Below, one piece after another: positions 53,646 to 63,925 of a DNA stretch of 64,000 nt; positions within the stretch are counted from its first letter, which is position 1; each line of letters begins with the position of its first letter. The position numbers and the translations under genes are program-made. Source of the DNA: Undibacterium_A arcticum. GTDB lineage: Bacteria; Pseudomonadota; Gammaproteobacteria; Burkholderiales; Burkholderiaceae_D. The stretch lies in the NCBI RefSeq assembly GCF_042660705.1, contig NZ_JBHSUQ010000001.1, one strand, 5' to 3'. The notes below the pieces were generated by a model. That model saw only the letters and a list, made by a program, of their open reading frames with translations. It was not told where the DNA came from and searched no databases.

Positions 53646-54857
53646 ATGTCATGGACACTTCCGTCTTTCGCCCTGGCGCAACCGATTCAGTGGAATGCGC
53701 TGCTAGTCTTCGGTAGCCTGCTACTGCTGGGTCTGGTGGGCGGCCATCTGGTGACCAAAGTGCGCTGGGTGCCGCGCATCACCGGCTATTTGCTGATTGG
53801 CTTCCTGCTCGGCGCCGGCCGCCTCGACTTGCTGAGCGGCGACATGCTGAACCTGGCGCGCGTATTTGGCGACGTCGCGACCGCGCTGATGGTCTACCAG
53901 CTCGGCCGTTACCTCGATCTGGGCTGGCTAGCGCGTGAAAAATGGCTGCTGGCGACCGTCTTTTGCAGCGCCACACTGTGCTTCCTGCTGGTGTGGGGCG
54001 CGCTCGAATGGTTGGGCCTGTCGCGCGCGGTGGCAATGCTGGCCGGCGTGCTGGCGATCGGCACTGCCCCGGCGGTGGTGATGGTGGTGGTGCGCGACCT
54101 GAAGGCAGAAGGCATGGTGACGCGACGCCTCGCGGCGATGACCGCGCTCAACATCCTGCTGGCCTTGCTGGCGGTGTACCTGTTGCTGCCACTGCTAGCC
54201 CGCGAAGGCAATATTCCGTTCCAGCGGATGGCCGCGCACACCGCCTATTCATTAGGCGGCTCGTTCCTGCTGGCGTATCTGACCTACCGCCTGATGCTGC
54301 CGCTGGCACAATTGCTGGGGCGTCAGCGCAGCCGCCAATTCGTGCTGGTGATCGCGGTCATCACCCTGACCATCGGCGCCGCGCACGCGCTGCAGTTGCC
54401 GGTGCTCTTGACCATGCTGATCTTCGCGATCCTGTCGAAAAATCTGGATCAGCAGTATGACCTGATGGAACTGGAATTCGGCGTCGCCAGCGAGCTGTTC
54501 ATCGTGATGCTGTTCGTCACCATCGGCGCGTCAATCCGGCTGCCGGACCTGTTGACGGTCGGCGCCGCCGTGCTGGTGCTGGTCGCCGCCCGTTTCGTCG
54601 CGATGGGCAGCAGCATCTTCCTGTTTGCGCGGCCGGCGCGGCTGAACTGGAAGCAGGCCGGGCTGCTTACGATCGGCAGCCTGCCAATGACCGAGGCCGG
54701 GTTGGGGCTGATGCAGACCGTGTCCTTCCTGTATCCCAATTTGACGACGGCGATTGCACCGTTGCTGGCCGGCAGCCTGATCGTGCTGGAATTGTTCGGT
54801 CCGGTGGCGACGCAGTTTGCGCTGATCAAGTCCGGCGAGAGCGGCCGCGAAGCGTAA
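53646..54857 (+). CDS. CPA2-type cation:proton antiporter
   Basis: The 403-aa protein has about twelve hydrophobic helices of the Na+/H+ exchanger fold: LLVFGSLLLLGLVGGHLVTK, IGFLLGAGRLDLLSGD, and AIGTAPAVVMVVVRDLKAEG, the discontinuous helix region of CPA2 proteins. There is no C-terminal TrkA-N regulatory domain, unlike KefB/C. It likely exchanges K+ or Na+ for protons across the inner membrane. It is followed at 9 bp by ybdK, with which it may be co-transcribed. Confidence 0.88.
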   Translation: MSWTLPSFALAQPIQWNALLVFGSLLLLGLVGGHLVTKVRWVPRITGYLLIGFLLGAGRLDLLSGDMLNLARVFGDVATALMVYQLGRYLDLGWLAREKWLLATVFCSATLCFLLVWGALEWLGLSRAVAMLAGVLAIGTAPAVVMVVVRDLKAEGMVTRRLAAMTALNILLALLAVYLLLPLLAREGNIPFQRMAAHTAYSLGGSFLLAYLTYRLMLPLAQLLGRQRSRQFVLVIAVITLTIGAAHALQLPVLLTMLIFAILSKNLDQQYDLMELEFGVASELFIVMLFVTIGASIRLPDLLTVGAAVLVLVAARFVAMGSSIFLFARPARLNWKQAGLLTIGSLPMTEAGLGLMQTVSFLYPNLTTAIAPLLAGSLIVLELFGPVATQFALIKSGESGREA

Positions 54858-54866
54858 GGAGGCAGG

Positions 54867-56105
54867 ATGAATACCAACACCAACACCAACACCAACACCA
54901 ACACCAATCCGGACCCGATGGCCGATGTCGCCGCCGAGCCGACGCCTCCGATCGAGGCGGCAGCGATTCTGCCATTCACCGCCTCGCAGCCGTTCACGAT
55001 GGGGATCGAACTCGAATTGCAGCTGTTGAACCGGCGCAACTACAACCTGGCGACCGATGCGGTCGACCTGCTGGCCTGGATCGAGCCGCGCGAGCTGCAG
55101 AAACAGATCAAGCTTGAAATGACGCAGGGCATGATCGAGTTGAACTCCGATATCCATACCCGCGTCGACCACCTGGTGCAGGAACTGAAAGTATTGCGCG
55201 CGTCCTTGCTGAGCGGTGCCCAGTACCTCAACATCGGCGTCGCCGGCGGCGGTGCGCATCCGTTCCAGCACTGGAGCGAGCAGCGCATCACGCCGGGCGA
55301 GCGCTTCCTCGATCTGCACAGCAAGTACGGTTATCTGGCCAAGACCTTTACCGTGTTCGGCCAGCACATTCACATCGGCGTGCCGAACGGCGACGATGCG
55401 ATGTACCTGACGCATGCGTTTTCGCGCTTCGTGCCGCACTTCATCGCGCTGTCGGCCGCGTCGCCGTTCTACCAGGGCATCGATACCGCCTTCGATTCCT
55501 CGCGCAGCAACGTGGTGTCGGCCTTCCCGCTGTCGGGCACCGCACCGCTGCTGACGCGCTGGAGCGAGTTCGAGGCGTACTACGACAAGCTGCTGAAGCT
55601 GGGCGTGGTCACCAGCATGAAGGACTTTTACTGGGACATCCGGCCCAAGCCCGAATACGGCACGGTCGAGATCCGCGTCTGCGACACGCCGCTGACGATC
55701 GAACACGCGGCGCTGCTCGGCTGTTATGCGCAGTTGCTGGCGCGCTGGCTGTTGACCGAGAGGCCGCTGACGATCACGCCGGATTTTTATCTGCTGTACC
55801 AGCACAACCGTTTTCAGGCCAGTCGCTACGGACTGCGCGGCGAGATCATTAGTCAGGATCAGAACACGCCGACCCGCCAGGTGCTGTCGGTCGCCATACT
55901 GGAGCGGTTCGACGATCTGAAGCGGTATACCGAAAACGACGCCGAACTGCTGGCGCTGCGGCGCCTGCGTAACGTCGCTTACGAGCAGCTGAACGACGCC
56001 GGTTGGCTGCGCCAGACTTTCGCGCACCGCGAGTCGCTCAGCGATGTCATGCGGCTGTCGTCGGATCTGTGGATGACGCGAACCGGATCGCCGTTTCTGG
56101 ATTAG
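54867..56105 (+). CDS. ybdK: YbdK-type carboxylate-amine ligase
   Basis: The 412-aa protein belongs to the glutamate--cysteine ligase type 2 (YbdK) family, ATP-grasp-like enzymes with weak gamma-glutamylcysteine synthetase activity. It has FTMGIELELQLL, MTQGMIELNSDIHTRVD, AGGGAHPFQHW, FGQHIHIGVPNGDDAM and YGTVEIRVCDTPLT. The first 15 residues are an Asn-Thr dipeptide repeat from an AACACC microsatellite (54870-54911); a downstream ATG at 54918 could be the true start. The downstream flavoprotein gene is separated by 36 bp. Confidence 0.88.
   Translation: MNTNTNTNTNTNTNPDPMADVAAEPTPPIEAAAILPFTASQPFTMGIELELQLLNRRNYNLATDAVDLLAWIEPRELQKQIKLEMTQGMIELNSDIHTRVDHLVQELKVLRASLLSGAQYLNIGVAGGGAHPFQHWSEQRITPGERFLDLHSKYGYLAKTFTVFGQHIHIGVPNGDDAMYLTHAFSRFVPHFIALSAASPFYQGIDTAFDSSRSNVVSAFPLSGTAPLLTRWSEFEAYYDKLLKLGVVTSMKDFYWDIRPKPEYGTVEIRVCDTPLTIEHAALLGCYAQLLARWLLTERPLTITPDFYLLYQHNRFQASRYGLRGEIISQDQNTPTRQVLSVAILERFDDLKRYTENDAELLALRRLRNVAYEQLNDAGWLRQTFAHRESLSDVMRLSSDLWMTRTGSPFLD
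54870..54911. repeat. AACACC hexanucleotide microsatellite in ybdK
   Basis: AATACC followed by six AACACC units encodes (Asn-Thr)n directly after the ybdK start codon. Gain or loss of units would keep the frame and change only the N-terminal tail or the spacing to a downstream start. Confidence 0.85.
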
Positions 56106-56141
56106 GCATACAATTCGGGCTTCCTGAAGATTAAAGTAGTC

Positions 56142-57341
56142 ATGTCTAAACAATACGATGTTGCCGTGATCGGCGCCGGCGCTGCCGGCCTGATGTGCGC
56201 GGCAGTCGCTGCGCAGCGCGGCAAAACGGTGGTGCTGATCGACCACGCGACCAAGCTGGCGGAGAAAATCCGCATTTCCGGCGGTGGTCGCTGCAATTTC
56301 ACCAATCTGCATGCCGGTCCGGCCAATTTCCTGTCGGACAATCCGCATTTCTGCAAAAGTGCGCTGTCGCGCTATACGCCGCAGGATTTTCTGGGCCTGC
56401 TCAAGCGCCACCGCATCGGCTATCACGAGAAGCACAAGGGGCAGCTGTTCTGCGACGACTCGGCCGAGGACATCATCCGCATGCTGAAGGCGGAATGCGA
56501 TGCCGGTGGCGTCCACTGGCGCATGCCGTGCAAGGTAGAGGCGGTCGGCCAGACGGCGGACGGCGCATTTCGCCTCGACAGCAGCACCGGCCAGATCAGC
56601 GCCGGCAAGCTGATCATCGCCGCCGGCGGACTGTCGATCCCGAAGATCGGCGCGACCGATTTCGCCTACCGCATCGCCAAACAATTCGGCCTGAAACTGA
56701 TCGAGCCGCGTCCGGCGCTGGTGCCCTTGACCTTCGATGATGCCAGCTGGCAATCTTTCGTGCCGCTGGCCGGGGTTGCGCTGCCGGTCGATATCGACAC
56801 CGGCGACAAGAAGACGAAGGCGACCTTCCGCGAAGACCTGCTGTTTACCCATCGCGGCCTGTCCGGGCCGGCGGTGTTGCAGATATCGAGCTTCTGGCAG
56901 CCCGGCACTGCGCTGCGGCTTAACCTGGTGCCCGAGGTCGACGTCGCGCAGACGCTGATCGAGGGTAAATCGACGATCAAGAAGAATCTGAATAACGTGC
57001 TGGCGCAATGGCTGCCGGCGCGGCTGGCTGACGGCTGGCTGGACAGCATGGGCTGCAAGGCGGATGCGCGGGTCGCCGACCTGCCCGACAAGCAGCTGCG
57101 TGCGCTGGGCGAGTCGCTCAACCGCTGGGCTATCACGCCGAATGGCTCGGAAGGGTACCGCAAGGCCGAAGTCACGCGCGGCGGCGTCGACACCCGCGAA
57201 CTATCGCAGCAGAGCATGATGGTCAACCAGGTGCCCGGCCTGCATTTCATCGGCGAGGCGATCGATGTGACCGGCTGGCTGGGCGGCTATAACTTCCAGT
57301 GGGCTTGGGCCTCGGGCATGGCGGCCGGGCTGGCGGTATAA
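56142..57341 (+). CDS. FAD-dependent oxidoreductase, YhiN/HI0933 family
   Basis: The 399-aa flavoprotein starts with the dinucleotide-binding motif VAVIGAGAAGLMCAAVAAQR. It has the family hallmark ISGGGRCNFTN near residue 45, FTHRGLSGPAVLQISSFW mid-protein, and closes GLHFIGEAIDVTGWLGGYNF, the second FAD-contact motif. The reaction is unknown for most members of this widespread family. It is a free-standing gene; its stop is followed by an AT-rich gap before rpsU. Confidence 0.93.
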   Translation: MSKQYDVAVIGAGAAGLMCAAVAAQRGKTVVLIDHATKLAEKIRISGGGRCNFTNLHAGPANFLSDNPHFCKSALSRYTPQDFLGLLKRHRIGYHEKHKGQLFCDDSAEDIIRMLKAECDAGGVHWRMPCKVEAVGQTADGAFRLDSSTGQISAGKLIIAAGGLSIPKIGATDFAYRIAKQFGLKLIEPRPALVPLTFDDASWQSFVPLAGVALPVDIDTGDKKTKATFREDLLFTHRGLSGPAVLQISSFWQPGTALRLNLVPEVDVAQTLIEGKSTIKKNLNNVLAQWLPARLADGWLDSMGCKADARVADLPDKQLRALGESLNRWAITPNGSEGYRKAEVTRGGVDTRELSQQSMMVNQVPGLHFIGEAIDVTGWLGGYNFQWAWASGMAAGLAV

Positions 57342-57480
57342 GGTAGGCGTCGCGCCAACGCATTGCCAATTTGCGACACTGCACCGCCAATTTGTCAATA
57401 ATTACCGACCCGGCTTCCATTCGCCGGCCAAACCTGCTAACATCGCTGTCTTCCTCATAAAACCTCGGTTTGAATTTTAC

Positions 57481-57692
57481 ATGACCACTATTCGCCTTAA
57501 AGAAAACGAGCCGTTCGAAGTTGCGATGCGTCGCTTCAAGCGCACTATTGAAAAACTGGTTTGCTGACCGAGTTGCGCGCGCGCGAGTTTTACGAGAAGC
57601 CGACCGCAGAGCGCAAGCGCAAGCTGGCCGCTGCAGTGAAACGCCACTACAAGCGTATCCGCAGCCAGCAATTGCCGAAAAAACTATTCTGA
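57481..57692 (+). CDS. rpsU: 30S ribosomal protein S21 (frame interrupted in A5 at 57551-57555)
   Basis: S21 joins the small subunit late and assists initiation. The product begins MTTIRLKENEPFEVAMRRFK and, one base over, continues LLTELRAREFYEKPTAERKR to KKLF. A sixth A in GAAAAAC would restore TIEKTGLLTE and the standard 70-aa length. As this gene is nearly always intact in bacteria, the break is almost certainly a sequence error. It heads the classic macromolecular-synthesis order rpsU-(yqeY)-dnaG-rpoD. Confidence 0.95.
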
Positions 57693-57726
57693 TTGTTCGC
57701 CGCACAGTGTGCGGCCGATGATCGCT

Positions 57727-57754
57727 AGCCCGCTCCGGTTTTCCGCAGCGGGCT
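57727..57754 (+). terminator. Weak terminator-like hairpin after rpsU
   Basis: AGCCCGCT and AGCGGGCT enclose a 12-nt loop, followed by the modest pyrimidine run TTCCCGTTT. It may reduce read-through from rpsU to yqeY. A second hairpin, CCGCACA/TGTGCGG, lies just before. Confidence 0.5.
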
Positions 57755-57795
57755 TTCCCGTTTCCACTGACACCATTTGAATGAGCGGAGTTGCC

Positions 57796-58245
57796 ATGGG
57801 CCTGAAAGCACAAATCACCGAAGACATGAAGGCAGCGATGCGCGCCAAGGATAGCGTCAAGCTCGGCACGATCCGCCTGATCACTGCTGCGATCAAGCAA
57901 AAAGAGGTTGATGAGCGGATCGAAGTCGACGATGCGCAGACGCAGGCCATCATCGAAAAGATGATCAAGCAGCGCAAGGACTCGATCAGCCAGTTCGAAG
58001 CAGGCGGACGCCAGGATCTGGCTGACATCGAAAAGGCCGAACTGGCGATTTTGTCGGCCTATATGCCAGCGGCATTGTCGGATGCCGAAGTGGCCACCGA
58101 AGTCGCTGCTGCGGTATCGACATCCGGCGCCGCCGGCCCGCAGGACATGGGCAAGGTGATGGCGATCCTGAAGCCGAAATTAGCCGGCCGCGCCGACATG
58201 ACGGCGGTGTCCGGGTTGGTCAAGGCCGCGTTGACCAAGGCTTGA
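57796..58245 (+). CDS. GatB/YqeY domain protein
   Basis: This 149-aa protein is the free YqeY-type domain found as the C-terminal tRNA-binding part of GatB. It shows ITEDMKAAMRAKDSVKLGTI, EKMIKQRKDSISQFEAGGRQ, ELAILSAYMP and the C-terminal DMGKVMAILKPKLAGRADM. GGAG lies 5 nt before ATG 57796. It commonly sits between rpsU and dnaG, probably because of a role in tRNA or translation, though its biochemical function remains unclear. Confidence 0.93.
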   Translation: MGLKAQITEDMKAAMRAKDSVKLGTIRLITAAIKQKEVDERIEVDDAQTQAIIEKMIKQRKDSISQFEAGGRQDLADIEKAELAILSAYMPAALSDAEVATEVAAAVSTSGAAGPQDMGKVMAILKPKLAGRADMTAVSGLVKAALTKA

Positions 58246-58343
58246 TGCCAAGGGTTCGGCCGGCCACACGGCGGCCCGGCCACCCATCGGCACCACCATC
58301 GGCAAAATGTTTGCCATAACCGCCTGCGCAAGACTAACGCCCC

Positions 58344-60142
58344 GTGATCCCACAATCCTTCATTCAGGACTTGCTGAACCGCATCGATATCGTCGACGTG
58401 GTGGGCAATTACGTGCAGCTGAAGAAGGGCGGCGCCAATTTGATGGGGCTGTGTCCTTTCATAGCGAAAAATCGCCGAGCTTCACGGTCAGCCCGACCAA
58501 GCAGTTCTATCACTGCTTCGGCTGTGGCGCGCACGGCACCGCGATCTCGTTCCTGATGGAGTATTCCGGGCTCGGTTTCATCGAGGCGGTCAAGGATCTG
58601 GCGCAGAACGCTGGCATGACCGTGCCGGAAAACGACGACCGGCTGCCGCCGGCGCAGCGCGCGGCGTATCAGGCCAAGAGCCTGGCGTTGTCCGACGCCA
58701 TGACGCAGGCTTGCGATTTTTACCGTAATCAATTGCGCAGCGCGCCGACCGCGATCGCCTACCTGAAAGGGCGCGGCCTGACCGGCGAGATCGCCGCCAG
58801 ATTCGGCCTTGGTTACGCGCCGGAAGGCTGGGACAGTCTGCGCGCGGTATTTCCCGATTACGAACAAAGCGCGCTGGCGGAAGCGGGGTTGGTGATCGAC
58901 AAGAGCGATGAAGAAGGCCATCACCGCAAGCGCTATGACCGGTTTCGCGAACGCATCATGTTTCCGATTCGTAATACCAAAGGCCAGGTCATCGGGTTTG
59001 GTGGACGCGTGATGGGAGAAGGCGAGCCGAAATACTTGAATTCGCCCGAAACGCCCCTATTTCAAAAGGGCAGCGAGTTATACGGTTTATTCGAAGCGCG
59101 CCAGGCGATCCGCGATGCCGGCTATGCGCTGGTGACCGAAGGATATATGGACGTGGTGGCATTGGCACAACTTGGTTTTCCGCAGGTGGTCGCGACTTTG
59201 GGCACCGCGTGCACGCCGACGCATGTGCAAAAGCTGCTGCGCCAGACCGACCATGTGATTTTCAGTTTCGACGGCGACAAGGCCGGCCGTCGCGCTGCGC
59301 GCCGCGCGCTCGACGCCAGCCTGCCGCATGCATCGGACAACAAGACTATCAAGTTCCTGTTCCTGCCGACCGAGCATGATCCCGACAGCTACATCCGGGA
59401 GCGCGGCAGCGACGCCTTCGAGCAGCAGGTGCGCGAGGCGATGCCTTTATCGCAATTTCTGCTCAATGAAGTGACCGCCGACAATAATCTGAGCAGTTCG
59501 GAAGACCGTGCCCGGGCGCAATTCGACGCCAAGCCGCTGTTGCAGGCGATGCCGCCATCGGCGTTGCGGCTGCAGATTGTGCGCAGTCTGGCGCAACTGA
59601 CGCAGACTACGCCGGCCGAAATCGAATCGCTGTTCGAGTTGAGTAAACCGATTGCGCGTGCCAAGTTGGCGCCGCCGCGCAGCAACCGCCAGCCGCCAGT
59701 CGGGCTGGAGCGGCAGATCATGCGCTTGCTGGTCACGCATCCGGTGCTGGCAGCCGATCTGGACCAGGCAGCGATTGCCGCGTTCGCCCATTTTGCGCCG
59801 GACAACGCCGAAATGCTGCAGCTATTGGTGACGACCAGCAAGGCACTGGGACCGCATGCCAATTTCGCGGCGCTGGCCGAGCAGTTGCGCCAGACCGGCT
59901 CGGAGTTCGATGCGATGATCGCCGAGATCGCCGCCGACACCGAATCCGAACCGGAATCGGCGCGGTTGGAGCTGGCCGGTGCGGTACGCCAAACCAAGAT
60001 GCAGAAATTGACTGCCGAATTGAACGAATTGTCGGCTTCGGGTCTCAATGTCGAAGGTGCCGGCGCCAGAATGCGCGAATTGATGTTGCAGCAAGAGCAA
60101 TTGCGGCAAGAAGCGCAGGCGGAAATTGCCCGACGTGTGTGA
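58344..60142 (+). CDS. dnaG: DNA primase DnaG (frame interrupted near 58460)
   Basis: DnaG makes RNA primers at the replication fork with DnaB. From GTG 58344 the product starts MIPQSFIQDLLNRIDIVDVV. The zinc-binding domain spans the break: GLCPF is followed, one base over, by HSEKSPSFTVSPTKQFYHCF, whose CFGCG completes the Cys/His site. One C lost from TTCCAT explains the shift. The TOPRIM core has EGYMDVVALAQ and SFDGDKAGRRAARR. The C-terminal DnaB-interaction domain ends near 60142. Restored length is 599 aa. Confidence 0.95.
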
Positions 60143-60422
60143 TGGCGGGACGGGCCAGGATGGACTGGCCGATGCTTGTCATGCTGGAAGAAAACATCTC
60201 AGCATGCTATAATTAAAGGCTTAGTATTCAAGGCCTTAGGGTATGTATGTCTTCAGTACCCGGTGCCGCGTCATGCGGCGCGCAGCGTCGATGTAAATGC
60301 CGCTGAAACCAGAAGGCACTGGTATGGGCAGCCGAGTCGGTGGATAAATTGTAATTCGGTCCCGTAAAATGCGCGGGGATTCCGTGCAACATGAACAATC
60401 TAGCAAGTTTGTAGTTGATTCC

Positions 60423-62991
60423 ATGGCGAACGCAATGAAGAAACCCGCGAAAACTGTACCGCTTACCGCTAAATGCGAAACCGGCTGGCGCAAAACCGAC
60501 GTCGTCAAAAGCGCCGGCCAAATCTGTTGCCAGGACTGAAATAGCTGCCAAATCACTGGGCAAGGCCAAGGCCGCGCCCGCCAAAGTGGCAGCCGCCAAA
60601 TCACCAAGTAAAACCGTGGCCAAGACCGCCACCAAAGTGGTCGCGAAGACCGCCGCAAAACCGACCGTGGCTGCCGCTCCTGCCGGCAAATCCTCGCCCG
60701 GCGCCGCGGCCAAGCCCTCCGCCATGAAATCGAAAGCATCTGTGACATCCAAGAAAACCGAGTTGAAAAGCGAACCGAAAACAGCTGCCAAGCCGGCAAA
60801 AAGCGCGGCCAAGCCAGAAAAAGTACAGCCAGAAGTCCGAAATACCTCTGCTCCAGTGGTCAATCAGACCACCGATGCGGCGACGCTGGCAGCGATCGAT
60901 ACCTCCGGCTATTTCTTGCCGACGGTCAAGGTGCCTGGTCGTCGCGGCCGCAAGCCAAAGGAATTTCAGCCTGAGAACGATGAAGTCGCGGCACTGAACG
61001 CGGTCGAACGCGCCGAATTGAAGGCGGTCGACAAGGCCAAGGCCAAGGATCGCAAGGCGAAAGAAAAGGCCTTGCTGAAAGACGCCTTCTCGTCCGACAC
61101 CGAGGCCACCGAGGAAGAGCTCGAGCGGCGCCGGCAAAAACTGAAAAACCTGATCAAGTTCGGTAAGGAACGCGGCTTCCTGACCTACGCCGAGATCAAC
61201 GATCACCTGCCGGAAAATATCGTCGATCCGGAAGCGATCGAGGGCATCATCGGCACCTTCAACGACATGGGGATTGCGGTGTATGAACACGCGCCCGATG
61301 CCGAAAGCTTGCTGTTGACGGATAACGTCGCGACCGTGGCCAGCGACGACGAAGCCGAAGCCGCCGCCGAAGCCGCGCTGTCGACCGTTGATTCCGATTT
61401 CGGTCGCACCACCGACCCGGTTCGCATGTACATGCGCGAAATGGGTTCGGTCGAACTGCTGACCCGCGAAGGCGAAATCGAAATCGCCAAGCGTATCGAA
61501 GGCGGTCTGAAAGACATGATTCAGGCCATTTCGGCCTGTCCGACCACCATTGCCGAAATCATCGCCTCCGCGGAAAAAATCGCGAACGATGAAATCAAGA
61601 TCGACGAAATCGTCGACGGCCTGGTTGATCAAAATGCGTCCGATATTGCACCGCCAGCCGCGGTCGCCGCTGCCGCTGCCGACGACGAAGAGGACGACGA
61701 AGACGAAGCGGAAGAAGATGAAGAGGAAGAGGCTAGCACCAATGGCGGCGCGGCAGGTTTTTCGGCCGAGCAACTGGACCAGCTGAAGAAAACCGCGCTC
61801 GAAAAATTCGCGACGATTTCGACCCAGTTCGACAGGATGCGCAAGGCCTTCGAAAGAGAAGGCTACAACTCGAAGCCGTACATCAAGGCGCAGGAAACGA
61901 TCTCGGAAGAACTGCTGGGGATTCGCTTCACCGCCAAGGTCGTCGAGAAGCTGTGCGACACGCTGCGCGGCCAGGTCGATGAAGTGCGCCATATCGAGAA
62001 GCAGATTCTGGATGTGGCCGTCAACAAGTGCGGCATGCCGCGCAGCCACTTCATCAAGGTCTTCCCAGGTAACGAAACCAATCTGATGTGGGTCGATGGA
62101 GAAGTCGACGCTGGTCAGGCCTACAGCGCGATCCTCGGCCGCAACGTGCCGACCGTCAAGGAACTGCAACAAAAACTGATCGACCTGCAGGCACGTGTGG
62201 TATTGCCACTGCCGGATCTGCGCAACATCAACAAGCAGATGGCCGCCGGCGAAATGCGCGCGCGCAAAGCCAAACGCGAGATGACCGAGGCCAACCTGCG
62301 TCTGGTAATCTCAATCGCCAAGAAATACACCAACCGCGGCCTGCAATTCCTCGACCTGATCCAGGAAGGCAATATTGGCCTGATGAAGGCCGTCGACAAG
62401 TTCGAATATCGTCGCGGCTACAAGTTCTCAACCTATGCGACGTGGTGGATCCGTCAGGCCATCACGCGTTCGATCGCCGACCAGGCGCGCACCATCCGTA
62501 TCCCGGTGCACATGATCGAGACCATCAACAAGATGAACCGCATCTCGCGTCAGATCCTGCAGGAAACCGGTGCCGAGCCGGATCCGGCGACGCTCGCGAT
62601 CAAGATGGAAATGCCGGAAGACAAGATCCGCAAGATCATGAAGATCGCGAAAGAGCCGATCTCGATGGAAACACCGATCGGCGACGACGACGATTCCCAT
62701 CTGGGTGACTTCATCGAGGACAACAACACGCTGGCCCCGGCCGATGCGGCGTTGCACGCCTCGATGCGCAACGTGGTCAAGGACGTGCTCGACTCGCTGA
62801 CCCCGCGCGAAGCAAAAGTGCTGCGCATGCGTTTCGGGGTCGAGATGTCGACCGACCACACGCTGGAAGAAGTCGGCAAGCAGTTCGACGTCACCCGCGA
62901 GCGCATCCGCCAGATCGAAGCAAAGGCGCTGCGCAAGCTGCGTCACCCATCGCGCTCCGACAAGCTGAAGAGCTTCCTGGAAGGCAATTAA
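60423..62991 (+). CDS. rpoD: RNA polymerase primary sigma factor RpoD (frame interrupted near 60471)
   Basis: The housekeeping sigma-70 recognises -35/-10 promoters. It begins MANAMKKPAKTVPLTAK, then shifts one base at AAA 60471-60473 and continues NAKPAGAKPTSSKAPAK; removing one A joins them into an ~855-aa protein. A Lys/Ala/Pro-rich leader of about 180 residues precedes region 1.1 (KLKNLIKFGKERGFLTYAEI). Region 1.2 is DPVRMYMREMGSVELLTREG; the non-conserved insert has an acidic run (DDEEDDEDEAEEDEEEE). Region 2 is KFSTYATWWIRQAITRSIAD and region 4.2 FDVTRERIRQIEAKALRKLR. Long basic leaders are usual in Burkholderiales. Confidence 0.97.
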
Positions 62992-63074
62992 TACGCAGTA
63001 GCGGCAATGCCGCTGTCCCGAATCTCCATAGAAAAGAGAGGCGGGCAGCGGCAGCTGTCTGTATGTAACAGATT

Positions 63075-63153
<79 letters not shown>

Positions 63154-63170
63154 TAATTTTCAATAAAATC

Positions 63171-63208
63171 AAAGGGTTACACGCTTCGGCTTGTAATCCT
63201 TTCTTTTT
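63171..63208 (+). terminator. Intrinsic terminator after tRNA-Ile2
   Basis: AAAGGGTTACA (63171-63181) pairs with TGTAATCCTTT (63192-63202), with one G-T pair, then CTTTTT. It ends the tRNA transcript. Confidence 0.85.
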
Positions 63209-63712
63209 GAGAATTATTTTTCTTCATGTAAGCGTTTTTGAGACGTGATGCTGTTGCAGAGGCTGCTTTCAGGTACTCAATGCACTTTTAGAAGAGGCGC
63301 TTCGCTTGAGGTCGAACGGCTCAGAACGGCCACAAGCCGTCTCCCGCGAGCGACCGCTTTCAGGCATTGGAAAGCGGGCGCGGCGAATATGGAACGAAAA
63401 GCCGAACCGAAGTGCCCTTCTTGCCGACGGCGTCAACATTGCAACTCTTCATTTCGGACTGTGCGTTTGAGCCGGGGCCACTGGCTGCATTCTTGATCAA
63501 ACTTGAGTAAGTGTGCGGCAACGTACAGAAGTGAGAACCGCGCGCGGATACGATGAACTTGCGTACATAAAGCGCACTACCGAGATCTTGTCTGTATGTG
63601 CGCTAACCAGCAGGTGAGCCGGTCACCTCAAGGACCGGCAAATTCGGAAGCCAGTGCATCGATATCTGTGCGGGCTGCGTTGATGCAACGTTACCGCTGC
63701 GAGGTCATCGTG
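63209..63712. other. Gene-poor region downstream of tRNA-Ile2
   Basis: No reading frame here has a recognisable domain or ribosome site. The stretch shows inverted fragments such as GCTTTC/GAAAGC (63351-63376) but no transposase or integrase. It may be the edge of an accessory region that starts at the tRNA 3' end; the window ends too soon to tell. Confidence 0.4.
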
Positions 63713-63925
63713 ATGCAGGCAAACCACCCATCAAAGTACGTGATACGCAAGTATCTTGAACGTCGCTCACAGGAAATGACACCGCCTCCTTCGCCTGAAG
63801 AAATTCGGCGGCAACTGGGTTGGGGTCTTCTGGTGTTCGGTCCTTTGCCCCCAGTCGGCTTGGAGGTAAACTCGATCGTCTGCGCGGAGGCGGGCCAATT
63901 GGTTTCCCACTGCAGTTGTCTTTAA
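63713..63925 (+). CDS. Possible small protein with PPPSPEEIRRQLGW motif
   Basis: From ATG 63713 a 70-aa frame reads MQANHPSKYVIRKYLERRSQ and then EMTPPPSPEEIRRQLGWGLL, before a less convincing hydrophobic tail. The basic helix followed by a Pro-rich turn and IRRQLGW resembles short hypotheticals found in Burkholderiales, from memory. The tail may be a frameshifted end, as several genes here have single-base errors. No strong ribosome site is visible. Function unknown. Confidence 0.45.
   Translation: MQANHPSKYVIRKYLERRSQEMTPPPSPEEIRRQLGWGLLVFGPLPPVGLEVNSIVCAEAGQLVSHCSCL

Noticed and set aside
54531..57008. An 825-codon open frame on the minus strand
   Set aside because: It runs antisense to the antiporter, ybdK and the YhiN flavoprotein, all with clear family motifs. 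It has no domain and its composition is that expected of the opposite strand of GC-rich genes.
60176..60422. A small gene between dnaG and rpoD
   Set aside because: The short frame at 60176 has no recognisable family. The stretch is better read as the rpoD leader, with an ATAATT box near 60208 as a candidate -10.
60601..62172. A 523-codon minus-strand frame opposite rpoD
   Set aside because: It is the complement of the repetitive Lys/Ala and acidic parts of RpoD and shows only low-complexity Gly/Phe/Arg stretches.
58344..62991. Programmed frameshifting in dnaG and rpoD
   Set aside because: No slippery heptamer with a downstream structure was seen, these genes are not known to need frameshifting in this group, and at least ten other genes show the same homopolymer-type break.
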